From Macrotis lagotis (lineage: Eukaryota; Chordata; Mammalia; Peramelemorphia; Peramelidae): 64,000 bases of DNA. Below are positions 59,216 to 64,000 of this stretch, one piece after another. The position numbers and the translations under genes are program-made. The first letter of the stretch is position 1, and each line of letters starts with the position of its first letter. The stretch is from contig NC_133666.1 of NCBI RefSeq assembly GCF_037893015.1, positions 622,920,148 through 622,984,147 of the forward strand. The letters run 5' to 3'. The notes below the pieces were generated by a model. It saw only the letters and a list, made by a program, of their open reading frames with translations. It ran no database searches and was not told the DNA's origin.

Positions 59216-59904
59216 CTGTTGCTTCATGACTTAGCCACTTCTCAAGAAGTAACCTGTCCAATTTATGTCCTCTGTTAGGATATGGGGAAGATTGCATCAA
59301 TATGTGACTTAACTCCTGAGACATGTACCTTCCTCCCTGAAATAAAGAGGCTGCATTCACTGTGCAACTCTGAGAGACTAAATCAGACATTTCTATACCT
59401 TTGTATAGTCAGAGACTGATTTGTGTTCAACACTTTATAATGACTCCTTGAAGTTGAGGAACTTCAGTGGTGACTTTCAGAGGAAGCAGCTCTGGTGTCC
59501 AGAGACCCTACAGCTCTCATCTTTAGAAAATGATTGGTGCCTCTCAGTCCTATTTTATCTTTTTTTTACCTTGATGCTTTTGGAATGACTTTCTGCTCAC
59601 TGTACTTTGTTGCACAACAGGAGTAGAGGCTTCCATCTGGGCTCACCTTAGTGCAGCTGAATGGTCCTTTCCCAAAGACTTATTAAAATTTATAAATCTT
59701 CCCCATTTGTTATTAGAGGTTTCCCACTCACTAGCTTTTTTGTATTTACATATCCCTTTGGCAATTTTGAATTACTTTATGTTTTTCAGGACCTGGGATT
59801 TTGTCTTAATGATATATTTCATGCTCCCAGGGTCCAACACCAAGTTCTGCTTGTGGGAAAGATAGACATTATAGATCCCTGATTTCATTGTTTGGTAGAG
59901 GGAG

Positions 59905-60220
59905 TTCCTGGAAGGTAGGTGGATAGAGCACTGGCCTTAAAGTCAGGAGGATGGGAATTCAAATCCAGCCTCAGACACTTGACTGTTACTGGCTGTGTAA
60001 CCTTAAGCAAGTAACTTCACCCTGATTGACTCGAGTCTAGGGCCATCTCTAGTCATCCTGATTCATAATGGGCCACTGAACCCAGATGGCTTTGGAGGAG
60101 AAAATGAGGCTGGTGACTTAGCACAGCAGCCCCCTCATTCAGATCCAGTTCACATGCTTGTCATGACATCACCTTCCTGATATCTTGGTCTTCTTTGAAA
60201 ATGAAGGACAAAACATTATT
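59905..60220 (+). mobile_element. Longer marsupial SINE (tRNA head plus extended 3' half)
   Basis: gtggatagagcactggcctt, ccagcctcagacacttgact, agggccatctctagtcatcc, gggccactgaacccagatgg and tgaaggacaaaacattatt. A better preserved copy than the one at 50,135. A MIR-like piece follows at about 60,380-60,490. Confidence 0.88.
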
Positions 60221-60639
60221 AGAAGCCAGGAATACAGGTCAGTCCCATCTTGTCCAGAACACTGAAATGTGAATGGACTTACACTGACACAGATAGTCAA
60301 AGGCAGAACTTGAACCAAGGTATCCTGGTTCCCTGCTAGATTTCTATTCTTACCATGACTGCTTCTGAACAGTGGGAGTAGTGGTGAAAACATTGGGGCT
60401 GAAGTCAGAAGACCTGGGCTTCAGTCCCTGTTCTGACTAATAATGTGACTGACCATGAGCAAATCACTTAAATGTCCTTAGATAATTGTAGATGAATTTA
60501 TGTTAAATAGTTCTTCTTATATAATACAAATACCTCTTAAAACTATGTTTCATTTTCTACTTAGTGGGATTGAATAATCAGGTGATCTTCAAAAGCCCAA
60601 TGGAGTTGTTTTCAATTAAAAAAAAATTTATGAAATCCC

Positions 60640-61220
60640 TGTTGTATTTATTCACAGAAACTGTGCTAAGCTGGGGAAGATTGAAAATTTATCTATGACC
60701 AGGTCCTTGAGGATCCTTCAGTCTAATGTGGTATGTATAATTATATATAAATGCATAATTAATATGCCTTAGTATGTGAAGTCTGGGGGTGGGGAGAGGT
60801 AGAGGGTTGAATTCATCTAGCGATGGGGATGGGGGTGGAGAAGATTCTAGGAATTAAAAGTGTCTATGAGAAAAAACTCAGGCAGGAGAGCAAGGATTCT
60901 GTTAAGGAGAAAGGAAAATAACCTAACATGAAGAATAGAGTATATCAATGAGAATAATGAGATAATACTGAAAAGTGAAAATCACACAAACATGAAGGAT
61001 TTTAAATGACAGGCAAAGAAGTTTAAAGTTGCTATGTGCAGATCAGAAGCCTTGGAAGGGTTTTGAATAAAGGAGTGACTTGACAAGGTGTCATCTTTTC
61101 TTGTGCCTCAGGAAAAGTATTCTGGCAGCAGTATGAAGTAGAGAGAGATATTAGAAGCTGGAAAACTATTAGGTCAATAAAGTGATCCTGAGTATTAGTA
61201 ATAAGGACTGCTATGGTAAT
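60640..61220 (-). mobile_element. L2 3' part, minus strand
   Basis: gaaactgtgctaagctgggg, ggtccttgaggatccttcag, gaagggttttgaataaagga and gtgacttgacaaggtgtcat are the reversed L2 blocks in order. Confidence 0.7.
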
Positions 61221-61329
61221 GGAGAAAAGGGCTTGTATGATAGAGTAATATCTACCAGGCTTCCTCCTCCTCTGCCCCCTTCCCCCCATATATACACATG
61301 AGTCAGGCCTATGCCTCTCATGAACTTCT

Positions 61330-61498
61330 TTTTTTTTTTTTTTTTTTTTTTTTTGGTTTTCGCAAGGCAAATGGGGTTAAGTGGCTTGCCCAAGGCCACA
61401 CGGCTAGGTAATTATTAAAGTGTCTGAGGTTTGATTTGAACCCAGGCACTCCTGACTCCAAGGCCGGTGCTCTATCCACCGCGCCACCTAGCCACCCC
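61330..61498 (-). mobile_element. Young tRNA-derived marsupial SINE
   Basis: Minus-strand full-length copy with a T run of about 30 (poly-A on its own strand) and a perfect 14-bp duplication tctcatgaacttct (61,316-61,329 and 61,499-61,512). The lysine-rich minus-strand frames here are its A tail. Confidence 0.95.
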
Positions 61499-61512
61499 TC
61501 TCATGAACTTCT

Positions 61513-62200
61513 AATATTGATTGGTTTTTCCTAAAAGATGAAATAACTGTCACTGGGCCCTTACTGATTCCTGCCTCCTTTGATAGCTTCCTTGGTACCC
61601 TCTGGCTATATTGATGTGGCTTCCTGGTCACCTGTTATGATGACTCAGACTGGATCTACCTCATTGTATCCTTGTTGATATCTTTTTAGTGTTTTTAATC
61701 TTACATATTTTATTTTATACATATAAAAATATTATTCTAAGAAGGAGCCCATAGGCTTTACCAAACTGACAAAAGTGTCTAAATACTAAAAGATTAAGAA
61801 TCTCCCATCCAGTCCAACCCTCCAGTTTTACTCATAATGAAACAAGCCCAGAAAGGTTAAAGCTTACACAAGTAATACAGAGTAGATCTGGGATTTAAAA
61901 TTGGAATTTTGGATTCAAAATTTGGAATCCTCTGATTCAAATTGAGTATATATTTCATTTTCATTCATTCAGTAAAACCATGCTGAATATCTCAGACTAA
62001 TAAGAGAATTCAGAGCAAGATATTTAGAAGTCATCTGCATAAAAATGGTAGTTGAAGTTCTATAGTACTTTATTTTAAAAATGTTTGTAACAGCACCAAA
62101 TAAAATGGACATTCCCATATTTATAGTAGTTTGTGAAACTTCCAATCTCTATTATGTAGAACTTTCTTTAAAAATAAATAATAAATTATGTAACTTCCAT
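61513..62200. other. No gene seen
   Basis: AT-rich sequence with a MIR-like stretch at about 61,795-61,900 (ccagtccaaccctccagttt, acaagcccagaaaggttaa). Confidence 0.45.
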
Positions 62201-64000
62201 AACTTTTCTGCTTGTCTATGATTCTGGCATTCCATCTTTTCAAAAGAACATTTTAAAAACTGCTGTGGTCATCTTCCTTGCTTCTTTCCCTTTTTTCTTC
62301 ATTTCCTTCCTTCCTTTTTATTCTTTCCTTCTATTCTTCTTCCTTCTATCCCATTTCCATCTCAGAACCCTTGAAACAAATAGCACAGACAATCAGCAAA
62401 TCCCTACATTGACTTTGAAAATGTGTATCTAGTTCTGTATTATTTTCAGGAGATGGGCATACTTTATCATTAGTCTTCTAGAATTTTGGTTGACAAAGAA
62501 TTGAGAAGAATTCTTAATTGTTTCATAGTTATTTACTCCACATTGTTCATGTATAAGTTGCTCAAGTTCTGTTTACTTCAGTGCATCAGTTCATAGTTGT
62601 ATTCCCAGGTTTCTCTGAAACCATCCCCTTCCTCATATCTTATGATACACTGATATTTTATTATATTAATTTGCCCTAAATGTGTCTGTGTTCAGACACC
62701 CCTGTGGTTGATTGCTATAACAAAAAGATCTGCTATTGATATTTTGACTATATGGATCTTTTTCTAAGATCCTTGATCTCCTTAGGATATAGGCCTAGTT
62801 GTGGTACAGATGGTTAAAAGAATTTGCAAAATTTAGTGTCTTCTGAGGTTTAATTTTAAGTTGTATTCACCAATGATTTGCCCAATTCACAGTCCCACCA
62901 AAAATGCACTTGTGTGCTGGTTGTCATGTAGCCCTTCCAATAATTGTTTTGTTATTTTTTTATTATGGTTGGAGTGAAGTAGAACCTCAGAATTGCTTTA
63001 ATTTGCATTTCCCTAATTGTAGCTTTTTTTTTTCATTTTTGACAATAGCTTAGAATTCATCCCTTGAGAACATCCTGTTTATTTACTTATTTACTTTGAT
63101 CATATATCTATAGTCGCATGGTTCTTGGTCTTATATGTTTTGAGGAAGGTTCTCATTACATTTTGTCCTTGAAAATAGATATTACCCTAGTATGTAACGT
63201 GAGATATACATCTTTACCTAGGTTCTGCTAGATTGTTTTCTAGTTTTCCCATCAATTTTATTAAATGAGGTCTTGTCCTGTGGAGTCATTGGTTCTGGCA
63301 TTCCATCTTTTTAAAAGATTTAAAAAATGCTGTGATCATCCTCTTCTTCCTTACTTCTTTTCCTTTCTTTTTTCTACATTCTTTCCCTCCCTTCCTCCCT
63401 TTCTGTTTCTCTATCCCTCCTTCCTTTCTTCCTTCTATCCCAAGTACTTCACTTTCACCTCAGGACTCTTGTAACAAATAGCATAGTCAATAAACAAATC
63501 CTCACATTGATTATGTCTGAAAATGTAGATCTAGTTATGTCTTATTTTCAGGAGATGGGCATACTTCATCATTAGTCTTCTGGAATTTTAGTTGGTAAAG
63601 AATTGAGAAGAATTCTTAATTGTTTCAGTTATTTTCCTTTGAACATTATGCTACTGTGTTCATCTGGTTTTGTAAGTTGTATACCTAATTTTTCTCATTA
63701 ATCAACCAAATCAATTTTATTATTATTATTTTTTAACTCTTTTAAATTTTTTATTAGCATAATACTGAGTAAGTAATTTGAATTCTATTTTCATTTTTAT
63801 TATGTTGGCACAGAATATTTAGGAGCGTTTAATATTTCTTCAATTATGTAGATGTACATTTGTATAAAAAGTGTTTTATAGTTATATTTAGTTTTTCTGT
63901 TTATGTCTTGATAGATATTCTTATACAATTCTTTTTTTAAAATAAAATTTTTGTCTTTTTTTTTACATCACTCATAGCTTTCCATAGAAATGCATTAAAT
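62200..64000 (-). mobile_element. Old L1, minus strand, with an internal duplication
   Basis: gcatcagttcatagttgtat, ctctgaaaccatccccttcc and cagaattgctttaatttgca are the L1 ORF2 end seen at 4,860-5,330, more diverged. A block at about 62,215-62,530 repeats in the same orientation at about 63,288-63,625 (ttctggcattccatcttt, ggagatgggcatactt, gaattgagaagaattcttaa), offset about 1,071 bp. The last 300 bp are AT-rich and assigned only tentatively. Confidence 0.6.

Noticed and set aside
1-64000. CRISPR arrays, operons, riboswitches or tRNA/rRNA genes
   Set aside because: No spaced identical repeats, no bacterial gene organisation, and the only tRNA-like text is within SINEs.

Overview
The window looks like marsupial nuclear DNA, probably from an Australian-type (australidelphian) species. 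The main sign is a short tRNA-derived SINE (tail ending in ccttgcaaaaacctaaaaa) that recurs on both strands, several copies with perfect target-site duplications. Marsupial-type L1 and HAL1-like elements, many old L2/MIR remnants, an RTE-clade fragment and a class II endogenous retrovirus agree with this. There is no bacterial, CRISPR or organellar signal.

Layout. 1-18,880 is gene-poor and full of transposable elements: L2, a minus-strand L1 3' end, a broken class II retrovirus with its 3' LTR, an RTE fragment, L1 pieces, and a processed pseudogene of KIAA1191 (p33MONOX). 18,890-31,816 holds the one convincing intact gene: a SCAN-C2H2 zinc-finger gene on the plus strand. Its three coding exons are 19,574-19,912, 26,156-26,330 and 30,885-31,816. 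The phases join cleanly to give 481 residues: a SCAN domain, a SUMO-type LKQE site and seven tandem fingers. It starts inside a CpG island. 31,817-45,550 is its 3' flank plus intergenic DNA, mostly L2, MIR and SINE copies.

45,560-46,700 is a second CpG island. Downstream on the plus strand come a 127-bp KRAB-A exon (49,951-50,077), a 105-bp KRAB-B exon (52,290-52,394) and a degenerate finger array (58,741-59,215) that directly abuts a SINE. I read this as a decaying KRAB zinc-finger gene, or as KRAB exons whose working finger exon lies outside the window. A 3.0-kb HAL1-like half-LINE, bounded by an 11-bp target-site duplication, inserted 39 bp after the KRAB-B exon. From 59,900 to the end is more SINE, L2 and old L1, with a tandem duplication inside the last L1.

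SCAN and KRAB zinc-finger genes typically cluster in mammals; SCAN mediates dimerisation and KRAB normally recruits TRIM28 to silence transposable elements. I see no clearly new biological system. The most useful leads are the HAL1-like composite element with three SINE-like modules in its 3' half, the KRAB box lacking usual TRIM28-contact residues, and the unexplained repeat pair at 47.7 and 49.4 kb. All family names were assigned by reading; none has been confirmed by a search.
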